A stretch of 5,613 nucleotides of DNA from Butyricicoccus_A sp964513445 (GTDB lineage: Bacteria; Bacillota; Clostridia; Oscillospirales; Butyricicoccaceae), in the NCBI GenBank assembly GCA_964513445.1, contig CAZEMM010000093.1, positions 1-5,613 of the forward strand, in the 5' to 3' direction. How positions within the stretch are numbered: position 1 is the stretch's first letter; every line of letters begins with the position of its first letter. The notes beneath the pieces were generated by a model. That model was not told the origin of the DNA, ran no database searches, and saw only the letters and a list, made by a program, of their open reading frames with translations. The position numbers and the translations under genes are program-made. Shown piece after piece: positions 1-5,613 of the stretch.

Positions 1-745
1 CAACGCGCTGGTCATAGCCGTAAACAGCCTGACGGGAGTTGTTGATGGTAGCGATGGCGCCGTTTGCCAGCTTCATCGTGACAACTGCGGTGTCAACATC
101 CGGAATGCCGGACTCTTCCTGCAGGTTCGGGTTGACCAGGCAGGAGCCGACAGCGGAAATTTCAACAGCCTCAGAGCCGGACAGGTAACGAACCATGTCA
201 AAGTCATGGATCATCATATCATAGAAGATACCGCCGGAAACCGCGACATAGGATGCCGGGGGCGGCTCCGGATCACGGGAGGATACGTTGATGTAATGCG
301 GATCGCCGATCTTGCCGGCTTTGACTGCGTCAGCGACGGCCTTGTGGTTGTGGTCGAAGCGGCGATTGAAGCCTACCTGGAACTTGATGCCCTTTTCCTC
401 AACCAGAGCGAGCAGCTTCTTGATCTTTTCGATATCGTAGTCAATCGGCTTCTCACAGAATACATGCTTGCCAGCCTTGACCGCCTCCATCGAAACCTCA
501 CAATGGGTATCGGTGGACGAGCAAACCATGACGACGTCGACATCAGGATTGTTGATGACATCCATGTAATTGGTAGAAGCATTTGTGATGCCTCTCTGAG
601 CCAGCCACTCGCGTGCGCCGGACTTGTCCAGCATCGGATCCGCCGCGGCGACGACCTCTGCGCCCTCAATGTTGTTGAGCAGGTTGTTGATGTGCAGCTT
701 GCCAATTCTGCCGCAGCCTACTACGCCAAATCGTAAATTTGCCAT
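1..745 (-). CDS. iolG: Inositol 2-dehydrogenase, N-terminal 248 codons (3' end outside window)
   Basis: NAD-dependent cytoplasmic oxidoreductase of the Gfo/Idh/MocA family, expected to oxidise myo-inositol to 2-keto-myo-inositol, the first step of inositol catabolism. No stop codon is reached before base 1, so the gene is cut by the window edge; about 90 C-terminal residues are missing if it has the usual length of about 340. Seen in the sequence: a Rossmann nucleotide-binding motif GCGRIG (residues 10-15), the family CEKP motif (97-100) with likely catalytic K99, and GGIFYDMMIHDFD (171-183), which supplies D176 and H180 at the same spacing as the D172/H176 pair of Bacillus IolG. The visible part ends in YGYDQRV, also typical of IolG. 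The start at 745 is preceded by a good AAGGAGAA site (753-760) with a 7-nt spacer. It is divergent from the LacI-type regulator gene. A related sugar or scyllo-inositol dehydrogenase is the main alternative, but the match around the catalytic motif favours IolG. Confidence 0.9.
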   Translation of the reverse strand, partial: MANLRFGVVGCGRIGKLHINNLLNNIEGAEVVAAADPMLDKSGAREWLAQRGITNASTNYMDVINNPDVDVVMVCSSTDTHCEVSMEAVKAGKHVFCEKPIDYDIEKIKKLLALVEEKGIKFQVGFNRRFDHNHKAVADAVKAGKIGDPHYINVSSRDPEPPPASYVAVSGGIFYDMMIHDFDMVRYLSGSEAVEISAVGSCLVNPNLQEESGIPDVDTAVVTMKLANGAIATINNSRQAVYGYDQRV

Positions 746-1051
746 GTTTGTGTTCTCCTTCTCTATAAATTTTTCAGACGCTGCCGGAGCGGTTCGCCCC
801 AATCGCGTTACTGATCTATCAAAATACGGTGTTCGTTTCTTAGCCAATCGGGCAAGCGGTCTATGCGCGGCATGTTCAGTTTGGGAGATGGACAAACCGG
901 CATATAGGAGACTGACCGCCTGCGTGCGGATAGGGAAACAAAAACATTCTCTCTTCCTTTGGTTTCGCTTTTCTCCGCATCCTCACAATACCACGTCTGG
1001 AGGACGGTTGCAAGTGAATTGGCGCATGATCTTTTTGCCGTGCATTCTTTC

Positions 1052-1080
1052 GTTAGAATAACCAATAAAATCACAATCAA
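1052..1080 (-). promoter_or_regulatory. Weak candidate iolG promoter
   Basis: On the minus strand, TTGATT (1075-1080) and TCTAAC (1052-1057) are separated by 17 nt. Each matches the sigma-A consensus at 4 of 6 positions. Transcription would begin near 1045, leaving a leader of roughly 300 nt before iolG. No better promoter was found closer to the gene, but this call is tentative. Confidence 0.3.
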
Positions 1081-1117
1081 TTTGGACAAAAAACATAAAT
1101 TTTTAGCAATGTACAAA

Positions 1118-1167
1118 ATGGACGTTGCACGATTTGTGAATTTTTTCGTGCAATGTATTCCGTCCAT
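1118..1167. promoter_or_regulatory. Large interrupted dyad, probable operator for the LacI-type regulator
   Basis: Two nested inverted repeats share nearly one centre. The inner arms TTGCACGA (1125-1132) and TCGTGCAA (1146-1153) are perfect complements, with centres 21 bp apart, about two helical turns. The outer arms ATGGACG (1118-1124) and CGTCCAT (1161-1167) are also perfect, with a 7-nt asymmetry on the right. The element lies 56-106 bp upstream of the regulator start and within the divergent iolG control region. The inner spacing fits two protein contacts on one DNA face, and the location fits autoregulation. A transcribed hairpin is less likely because neither side is followed by a T-run suited to termination. 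Confidence 0.6.
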
Positions 1168-1223
1168 CTGGATTTCGACGACGAAATATGCTATGCTGGA
1201 GGGGTAACAAGGAGATGAGGAAT

Positions 1224-2255
1224 ATGGCGGTAACCATGCAGCAGATCGCAGATGCCTGCGGCGTTTCGCGCGGTACGGTAGACCGTGCGCTGCGCGAGCG
1301 GGAGGGCGTGCGGCCGGAGGTTGCGCAACGCATCCGGGACAAGGCGCGGGAGATGGGGTATATCCCCAAACACGCCGTATTGATACACGATACGCAGCCG
1401 GTGCGCATCGGCGTCGTGATGCATTCCGGCGCGGCGCCGATCATGCAGCAGATATCCGAAAAGATTCGCCGGTTTCCCAAAGAAACCATGCTTCCGGTCG
1501 AGCCGGTCTTACGCATCATGGACGGAACCAACATTGCACATCAGCTCGCGCTCATCGATGAGATGATACAGAACGAGCAGATCGACGGGCTGGCGTTGAG
1601 TCCGCTGGCAAGCGCACAGGTGCGCGATAAGATCAACGAACTGATCGAGACGCGCGGTCTGCCGATCGTCACGTTCAATACCGATATTCCCGACAGCGGG
1701 CGCATGGCCTATGTCGGGCCGGACAACATCGCCTGCGGCTGTGCCGCCGCTGCGTTAATGGGTATGATTACCGGCGGAGAAGGTCGGATTCTGCCGATTC
1801 TCGGCCAGCAAAGCGGACATTTTGCCGACTCCCAGCGCATGAGCGGATTTCTGTCGGAGACCAGCGAGTCCTTTCCGCGCATGCAGCTGCTGCCGGTGGA
1901 ATACTGCTATCTGGATGAGGAGCTGGCGGAGCGCATCGCGCTGCGTGCGCTGCGCGATATGGAGGACATTTCGGGGATTTACCTTACCTCTGTCGGCCGC
2001 ATCGGCGTGGAGCGCGCCATCCGGAAAATGGGCTGCATGGGACGTGTGCACGTCGTCATGCATGATATCACGCCGGACAATATGCGTATGATCCGCGAGG
2101 GCGTCGCAGATTTTGTCATTGGGCAGGATTGGCAGACACAGGGCACGCTACCGCTGCGCCTGCTGTATCAATATTTGACACAGCACAAAATGCCGGAAAA
2201 ACGCATCTTTACCACGGAGATCGGCATTAAATTCCGGTGCAACCTGACAGAATAA
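1224..2255 (+). CDS. LacI-family transcriptional regulator, probable inositol/sugar-responsive
   Basis: A cytoplasmic DNA-binding regulator of 343 residues, the usual LacI-family length. Residues 4-23 form the LacI helix-turn-helix (TMQQIADACGVSRGTVDRAL), followed by the hinge-helix region to about residue 50. From about 61 (VRIGVVMHS) to the C-terminus is a periplasmic-binding-protein-type effector domain; FNTDIPDSGRMAYVGPDN (151-168) resembles those that bind ribose, inositol and similar sugars. Start choice: in-frame ATGs exist at 1188 and 1215, but AAGGAG (1209-1214) sits 9 nt before ATG 1224, and this start gives a normal LacI N-terminus. The gene is divergent from iolG and convergent with iolE, so control of the inositol genes is the natural inference. 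The dyad upstream suggests autoregulation. Its ligand cannot be read from the sequence, and it is not related to the DeoR-type IolR of Bacillus. Confidence 0.88.
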   Translation: MAVTMQQIADACGVSRGTVDRALREREGVRPEVAQRIRDKAREMGYIPKHAVLIHDTQPVRIGVVMHSGAAPIMQQISEKIRRFPKETMLPVEPVLRIMDGTNIAHQLALIDEMIQNEQIDGLALSPLASAQVRDKINELIETRGLPIVTFNTDIPDSGRMAYVGPDNIACGCAAAALMGMITGGEGRILPILGQQSGHFADSQRMSGFLSETSESFPRMQLLPVEYCYLDEELAERIALRALRDMEDISGIYLTSVGRIGVERAIRKMGCMGRVHVVMHDITPDNMRMIREGVADFVIGQDWQTQGTLPLRLLYQYLTQHKMPEKRIFTTEIGIKFRCNLTE

Positions 2256-2272
2256 CCACATATTTGACACAC

Positions 2273-2302
2273 AAAAAGAGGCGTCCCGCAGCGGGACGCC
2301 TC
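2273..2302 (-). terminator. Intrinsic terminator of iolE, possibly bidirectional
   Basis: A perfect 12-bp inverted repeat (GAGGCGTCCCGC at 2278-2289, complement at 2291-2302) is separated by a single base. In practice it makes a very stable GC-rich stem of about 10-11 bp with a small loop. Read on the minus strand it is followed by five Ts (2273-2277), the classical form, 62 nt past the iolE stop. On the plus strand it lies 22 nt past the regulator stop but is followed by CAAATTG, so termination there would be weaker. Confidence 0.88.
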
Positions 2303-2364
2303 AAATTGCAAGAAGCCCGAATCCGTGCGTGAAAGCGCGGGAATTTTCTAGTCCATTGTGGATA

Positions 2365-3264
2365 TTACTTTGCCATTTCAGCGGTGATGTATTCGTAGGC
2401 CATCTTCGCGTACTTGAACGGATTCGCCTTCGCCGGATCCTGCTCAGCCTCAACCATGATCCAGCCCTCGTAGCCGATCTCATCCAGCTTCTTCAGAATG
2501 GACGGGAAGTCAACACAGCCCTCCGGATCGCCCGGTACGGTGAACGCGCCGTTGCGGACCGACTTTAGGAACGACCACGACTCCTTGATCGCCTGATCGC
2601 GAACCGGCTTACGCATGTTCTTCAGATGTACATGACCGATTCTGTTCGGGAACTTGTCCAGAATTGCAAGCGGGTCAACCTCAGAGAACGTCCAATGACC
2701 GGAGTCATAGCACAGCAGCAGGTCGTCCGAGGTGTTCTCCAGCATACGTACGGTCTCCTCGAGCGTCTGTACGCAGGTGCCCATGTGATGATGGAAGCAG
2801 GCGCGGATGCCGTTGCTCTTTGCGTATTCCGCCAGCTTGCTCAGACCCTCGCACATCTTCATAAACTCGGCGTCGGTAAACGTCGCCTTGTTCTCAAAGA
2901 TGGACAGATCCTGATTGCCCTGAATGGAATAGGACTGCTCGGAAATATTGATTGCCGTTGCGCCTGCATAGGACAGGTACTCAATTTCCTTCTTGAACTC
3001 CTCAAAGGTCTCCTCGTACGGCTTGGTGCCGAGGAACGAAGAGAACCACTTGGATGCGATGGTCATACCACGCAGGTCAAGCGCTTCTTTCAACTCCTTA
3101 ACGTCGGACGGATACTTGTGGCCAACCTCACAGCCGGTAAAGCCTGCCAGACGCATCTCGGAAATACACTGCTGGAACGTATTCTCATCGCCCAGATCCC
3201 ACATATCATCGTTGGTCCATCCAATCGGGCAGATACCCAACTTGATATCCTTGTTTGCGAACAT
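2365..3264 (-). CDS. iolE: Myo-inosose-2 dehydratase
   Basis: Cytoplasmic metal-dependent dehydratase converting 2-keto-myo-inositol (scyllo-inosose) to 3D-(3,5/4)-trihydroxycyclohexane-1,2-dione, the second step of inositol catabolism. It has 299 residues, matching the family length, and is a xylose-isomerase-like TIM barrel. IolE-type segments visible in order: GICPIGWTNDD (10-20), ENTFQQCISEMRLAGFTGCEVGHKYP (27-52), FHHHMGTCVQT (157-167), YDSGHW (186-191), GHVHLK (210-215), FTVPGD (241-246) and VEAEQDPAKANP (271-282). Likely metal ligands lie among D187, H213 and the glutamates near 272-274; that assignment is by family analogy. The start at 3264 has a strong GGAGGTG (3274-3280) 9 nt upstream. 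It has its own promoter near 3382-3410 and a downstream hairpin terminator, so it may be a single-gene unit, although read-through from the upstream reductase operon is possible since I see no terminator between them. Confidence 0.93.
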   Translation of the reverse strand: MFANKDIKLGICPIGWTNDDMWDLGDENTFQQCISEMRLAGFTGCEVGHKYPSDVKELKEALDLRGMTIASKWFSSFLGTKPYEETFEEFKKEIEYLSYAGATAINISEQSYSIQGNQDLSIFENKATFTDAEFMKMCEGLSKLAEYAKSNGIRACFHHHMGTCVQTLEETVRMLENTSDDLLLCYDSGHWTFSEVDPLAILDKFPNRIGHVHLKNMRKPVRDQAIKESWSFLKSVRNGAFTVPGDPEGCVDFPSILKKLDEIGYEGWIMVEAEQDPAKANPFKYAKMAYEYITAEMAK

Positions 3265-3297
3265 AACTCACAACACCTCCATGTTTTCTTTCACCCG

Positions 3298-3312
3298 TAG
3301 CTGCTGCAGCTA
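3298..3312. repeat. Short dyad in the iolE leader
   Basis: TAGCTG (3298-3303) and CAGCTA (3307-3312) form a perfect 6-bp inverted repeat with a 3-base loop, 34-48 nt upstream of the iolE start. It would be transcribed from the promoter at 3382-3410 as a small hairpin in the leader. There is no T-run after it, so it is not a terminator. It may be an mRNA stem, a minor protein site, or chance. Confidence 0.3.
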
Positions 3313-3381
3313 TGTCCCGCACATCTCTCCTAACATACGGAACGTGCAAGTACAGGCGATAGGCTGATCTCCTACACTATT

Positions 3382-3410
3382 ATGATAAAGGATGGTGCGG
3401 TATTTGTCAA
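3382..3410 (-). promoter_or_regulatory. Sigma-A promoter of iolE
   Basis: On the minus strand a perfect TTGACA -35 box (3405-3410) is followed after exactly 17 nt by TATCAT (3382-3387), 5 of 6 matches to the -10 consensus. Transcription would begin near 3375, giving a leader of about 110 nt before the iolE start. The -35 box lies inside the first copy of a 22-bp tandem repeat, so this promoter is probably regulated. Confidence 0.82.
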
Positions 3411-3446
3411 ATGTTTTGTGCAAATTGGTCAAAGAATTTGTGCGTT
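3403..3446. repeat. Imperfect 22-bp tandem repeat over the iolE -35 region
   Basis: The units 3403-3424 and 3425-3446 match at 15 of 22 positions by hand alignment. The shared blocks are GTCAAA near the start and TTTGTGC later in each unit; TTTGTGC occurs at 3415-3421 and 3437-3443. The 22-bp period is about two turns of DNA, so equivalent bases face the same side of the helix. The first unit contains the -35 box of the iolE promoter and the second lies just upstream. This is the geometry expected of a tandem regulator site, but the protein is unknown. Confidence 0.5.
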
Positions 3447-3483
3447 TTTCCAGCTCCTGACAGGTGATATACGCGCTGTTCGC

Positions 3484-4629
3484 TCACAGCATCTCGATAA
3501 ATGCCGCCATGCGGGTATTCAGCTGCTCAACATCTGCCTGAGAATAGTCCGTTTCAACGCTCGTATAGGCCGCGCCCTTGCGCTTGACCAGCTTGCGCAC
3601 GACGGCGGTTTCCACATTATACGTGTGACAGGCCTGCAATACGAGGTCGACGACACCGTCTACCTTGAAGTCGTCGATCAGCCTGTCCAGCAGCGCCATG
3701 CGGCTGGTGTTGGGCGACATGCAGGAGCAGCCGATGTGCAGATACTTCTGCGCCAGCGCATTGTAGACATCCGGATCGTTCTCATCCACCGGATCAAGCG
3801 GCTTCATGCCGGTGCAGTTTTCAAAGCAGACGACCACGCCGCCGTTATCTTCAATTGCACGGATGACCTTGAGCGCCGCTCCGCCGGACGGCGAGCCTGT
3901 AACCAAAATACGCTTTTTCGCGCCGATATTCTTGCCCTGTGCATATTCCTCCCGAATTTTAGCGGTAATGGCGTCCAGCTCCTCCGCCAGTCCGTCCGTA
4001 TGGATGCGGAAGCCCGTGTTGTATACGGTATTGATGATATCCAGACCGGTGACCGGCGCGGGATCGAGCGTCATGACGTATTGCAGGCGGACAAGCGCCG
4101 CGTTGATCTCATTGCGGATGTGAATCTGCTCACGCACGGCCTCGTCCGTAATCGTCGTCCCAAACTGCGTTTCCAAGACCTGTTTAAACTTGAGCAGCTG
4201 CTGACGGTACATCTGCACACCCTCTTCCGACTGGGTGTTGGGCAGCTGAACGATATGTATTGGCTTAAATTCCTGCATCAGCTCGTACATTTTCTTTTTG
4301 CCGTCGCACGTTGTCTCGCCGACGACCAGATCGGAAAAATAGAAGAAGGGACATTTATCCGTCTTGGCAAAGCCGTAGCTCGACTTGATGAGCGGACAGA
4401 GGTTGCGCGGCAGATCTTTTTCCGCTTCCGGAATCGTCTCGTCGGAAACCGAGCACAGTCCGACGACGGCTGCGCCCATGGCGTTGGGAATCTCACGCGG
4501 CAGATACGTACAGTAGATGCCGACGACGGGAATCCCCTTGTCCTTTTCCTCTTTGATAGCCAAGAAGGAATTTTTTCTCGTCTGTGCAAATGTGTCAAAA
4601 ATTTCCGGCAGTTCTTGTCTCAGTTTCAT
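3484..4629 (-). CDS. 2-hydroxyacyl-CoA dehydratase-family (HgdB/YjiM-like) protein, probable double-cubane-cluster reductase
   Basis: Anaerobic iron-sulfur protein of 381 residues, close to the roughly 380 expected for this branch. GIYCTYLPREIPNAMGAAVVGLCS (37-60) is the family signature near the N-terminus. CPLIKSSYGF (78-87), CPFFYFSDLVVGETTCDGKKKMYE (93-116) and VDGVVDLVLQACHTYN (323-338) follow. There are ten cysteines (40, 59, 78, 93, 108, 268, 272, 301, 303, 334), ample for the six ligands of an [Fe8S9] double cubane; which ones bind is not decided here. True 2-hydroxyacyl-CoA dehydratases have two different subunits plus a CoA-transferase or ligase. Only one subunit gene is present here, and no CoA-handling gene is in the window, which favours the single-gene reductase branch (E. 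coli YjiM; Carboxydothermus double-cubane protein). The start at 4629 has AAGGAGAG (4638-4645) with an 8-nt spacer, overlapping the end of the activase gene. The physiological substrate is unknown. Confidence 0.82.
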   Translation of the reverse strand: MKLRQELPEIFDTFAQTRKNSFLAIKEEKDKGIPVVGIYCTYLPREIPNAMGAAVVGLCSVSDETIPEAEKDLPRNLCPLIKSSYGFAKTDKCPFFYFSDLVVGETTCDGKKKMYELMQEFKPIHIVQLPNTQSEEGVQMYRQQLLKFKQVLETQFGTTITDEAVREQIHIRNEINAALVRLQYVMTLDPAPVTGLDIINTVYNTGFRIHTDGLAEELDAITAKIREEYAQGKNIGAKKRILVTGSPSGGAALKVIRAIEDNGGVVVCFENCTGMKPLDPVDENDPDVYNALAQKYLHIGCSCMSPNTSRMALLDRLIDDFKVDGVVDLVLQACHTYNVETAVVRKLVKRKGAAYTSVETDYSQADVEQLNTRMAAFIEML

Positions 4630-4632
4630 ACG

Positions 4633-5406
4633 TTAAGCTCTCCTTTTTCTTTCATATTTTTGATATCCGAGCACGGCCGCGCCGACCGCTCCCGTATATT
4701 GTGCCAATGGATGGGTGCGCACAGCGGCAGGGGACAGATAATCGGTCAGCACGCGCCGCATGCAGACCGATTGCGCCAGTCCGCCGGAAAAGAATACGGT
4801 GTCCGACCGTCCGGTCAGCCGCTGCGCAAATACCGCCGTGCGCCGGCAGATGGCATGCACGCAGCCCAGTACAATATCGCCCGGCGTCTGCTGCTGGGCG
4901 AGCAGCCCGACAATCTCACTCTCTGCAAATACGGTGCACATGCTGTTGATTGCGACAGGCGTGCAGTCCGCAACAAAGTCGTCCAGCTGTGCGATGGCGC
5001 TGCCCACGCGCGCCATTGTCACCTCCATAAACCGTCCGGTCCCCGCAGCGCATTTGTCGTTCATCAGAAAATCGGTAATGCAGCCGTCGCGGTCAAGCGT
5101 AATCACCTTGCAGTCCTGTCCGCCGATGTCCAGCACGGCCGTGCACCCCGGACATAAGAACGCCGCGCCTGCGCCATGGCATGTGATCTCTGTAATGACA
5201 GCGTCCGCCTCAGGCAGCAGTGCGCGTCCGTAGCCTGTCGCCGTAACATAATCGACCTGCGGTGTGTGCAGTCTGCCGTACAGTGTGCGCAGCGTGGCTG
5301 ATGGGTTCATGCCGGTTGGCAGCATCGCGCGGTCAACCACCGTCGTGCCGTCAAACAGCGCCGCCTTTGTCATTGCAGAGCCGGAGTCGATTCCCAAGCT
5401 CAGCAT
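4633..5406 (-). CDS. ATP-dependent activase of the 2-hydroxyacyl-CoA dehydratase type (BadF/BadG/HgdC, YjiL-like)
   Basis: ASKHA-fold iron-sulfur ATPase of 257 residues that delivers low-potential electrons, coupled to ATP hydrolysis, to its partner protein. Motifs in order: phosphate loop GIDSGSAMTKA (5-15); DIGGQDCK (93-100); NDKCAAGTGRF (116-126) with C119; MCTVFAESEI (156-165) with C157; nucleotide-binding SGGLA (207-211); and GAVGAAVLG (239-247). C119 and C157 match the two cysteines per subunit that hold the [4Fe-4S] cluster bridging the HgdC dimer. Start choice: the frame extends upstream to 5484, but AGAGGAGG (5413-5420) lies 6 nt before ATG 5406 and the protein then begins at MLSLGIDSGS, as in relatives. 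Only 3 nt separate its stop from the next gene, so the two are co-transcribed and probably translationally coupled. The activase likely serves that HgdB/YjiM-like protein. Expression is driven by the promoter at 5536-5564 and possibly gated by a leader terminator. Confidence 0.92.
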   Translation of the reverse strand: MLSLGIDSGSAMTKAALFDGTTVVDRAMLPTGMNPSATLRTLYGRLHTPQVDYVTATGYGRALLPEADAVITEITCHGAGAAFLCPGCTAVLDIGGQDCKVITLDRDGCITDFLMNDKCAAGTGRFMEVTMARVGSAIAQLDDFVADCTPVAINSMCTVFAESEIVGLLAQQQTPGDIVLGCVHAICRRTAVFAQRLTGRSDTVFFSGGLAQSVCMRRVLTDYLSPAAVRTHPLAQYTGAVGAAVLGYQKYERKRRA

Positions 5407-5452
5407 ATCCAGCCTCCTCTCGTTGTATTTTTGAAAGAATAACGAATATTTG

Positions 5453-5474
5453 AAAAAATCCGCATTTTTGCGGA
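5453..5474 (-). terminator. Intrinsic terminator inside the activase leader (candidate attenuator)
   Basis: Read on the minus strand, TCCGCA and TGCGGA form a 6-bp stem (5469-5474 with 5459-5464) around an AAAA loop, followed at once by six Ts (5453-5458). It lies downstream of the activase promoter and about 47 nt before the activase start, so it cannot simply end an upstream gene. The stem is short, and termination may be partial. The leader also contains a segment able to pair with its 3' arm, which would break the hairpin. Confidence 0.6.
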
Positions 5475-5535
5475 ATGGTAGCAAAATAGCATATATTTAG
5501 TGAGTTCACACGGATTTTTAAACGCATTTTTATAT

Positions 5536-5564
5536 AGTATAGCATGGAATGGAAGATTTTTCAA
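5536..5564 (-). promoter_or_regulatory. Extended -10 sigma-A promoter of the activase/reductase operon
   Basis: On the minus strand TTGAAA (5559-5564, 4 of 6) is followed after exactly 17 nt by TATACT (5536-5541, 5 of 6). The -10 box is preceded by TGC, the extended -10 motif. Transcription should start near 5529, giving a leader of about 120 nt before the activase start. Confidence 0.8.
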
Positions 5565-5590
5565 CATCTTTTGCGGCGGAAAAAGCTGCG

Positions 5591-5613
5591 AAAAAAAACA
5601 GGGACCATCCGGA
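5591..5613 (-). terminator. Possible 3' half of a terminator from a gene beyond the window
   Basis: On the minus strand a GC-rich segment GGATGGTCCC (5601-5610), then TG, leads directly into eight Ts (5591-5598). This is how the 3' arm and T-tract of an intrinsic terminator look, with the 5' arm beyond the right edge. It cannot be confirmed without the flanking sequence. If real, it isolates the activase operon from its upstream neighbour. Confidence 0.35.

Larger units (their letters stand above)
746..1223. promoter_or_regulatory. Divergent control region between iolG and the LacI-type regulator
   Basis: This 478-bp gap has no convincing gene on either strand. The part nearest the regulator (about 1060-1200) is AT-rich and carries a large inverted repeat and the best promoter candidates. 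The iolG-proximal part (about 761-1040) has mixed composition and would be a long 5' leader for iolG if transcription starts near 1045. I see no terminator with a T-run and no riboswitch I can name. Open frames here lack homology that I recognise. No strong promoter is obvious for the regulator; TATGCT boxes at 1187-1192 and 1192-1197 are possible -10 elements but lack a good -35. Confidence 0.6.

Noticed and set aside
876..947. 23-codon minus-strand frame with AAAGGAAG about 6-7 nt upstream, a possible leader peptide for iolG
   Set aside because: The ribosome binding site is plausible, but there is no regulatory codon run and no following terminator, and short frames like this are frequent by chance.
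808..1167. 119-codon minus-strand open frame in the iolG/regulator gap
   Set aside because: It begins inside the large dyad, has no ribosome binding site I can see, and its protein has an irregular composition with no recognised motif. More likely a chance frame.
2626..3300. 224-codon plus-strand frame opposite iolE
   Set aside because: It is antisense to an unambiguous iolE, and its translation shows no recognisable domain.
3382..5157. 591-codon plus-strand open frame opposite the reductase/activase operon
   Set aside because: It is antisense to two genes with clear motifs, ribosome binding sites and coupling. It is a by-product of their codon bias.
5407..5484. N-terminal extension of the activase to ATG 5484
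   Set aside because: The extension would include the leader terminator, has no ribosome binding site at 5484, and adds a low-complexity stretch absent from this family; ATG 5406 has an excellent site.
5351..5545. 64-codon minus-strand frame overlapping the activase start
   Set aside because: Its first codon lies upstream of the predicted -10 box, no ribosome binding site precedes it, and it overlaps the well-supported activase start in another frame.

Overview
The window looks like part of an inositol-catabolism region from an anaerobic Bacillota (Clostridia, possibly an Oscillospiraceae/Ruminococcaceae-type gut organism). That placement is inference. It rests on strong AGGAGG-type ribosome binding sites, sigma-A promoters in AT-rich gaps between GC-richer genes, a LacI-type regulator, and an oxygen-sensitive iron-sulfur dehydratase/reductase pair.

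Layout, left to right. At 1-745 (minus strand) is the N-terminal 248 codons of an inositol 2-dehydrogenase (IolG); its 3' end lies outside the window. A 478-bp control region follows, holding a striking inverted repeat. At 1224-2255 (plus) is a full-length LacI-family regulator, divergent from iolG. It converges on iolE (2365-3264, minus), the inosose dehydratase, and a strong hairpin between the two genes terminates at least iolE. iolE has its own near-consensus promoter, overlapped by a 22-bp tandem repeat. Upstream of it on the same strand is a two-gene operon, transcribed from 5406 down to 3484: an ATP-dependent activase of the 2-hydroxyacyl-CoA dehydratase type (YjiL/HgdC-like), then, 3 nt later, a single-subunit HgdB/YjiM-like protein resembling double-cubane-cluster reductases. 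This operon has a strong extended -10 promoter and an intrinsic terminator inside its leader, which suggests attenuation.

How the genes may work together: IolG oxidises myo-inositol to 2-keto-myo-inositol (scyllo-inosose), and IolE dehydrates that to a diketone. The LacI-family protein is the obvious candidate inositol-responsive regulator. Half-sites of the dyad near its gene recur in the iolE leader and, in weaker form, on the iolG side. The activase/double-cubane pair is not a classical iol function. Its position upstream of iolE suggests, without proving, a low-potential reductive step tied to fermentation of inositol or a related polyol. No RNA genes, mobile elements or CRISPR arrays were seen.
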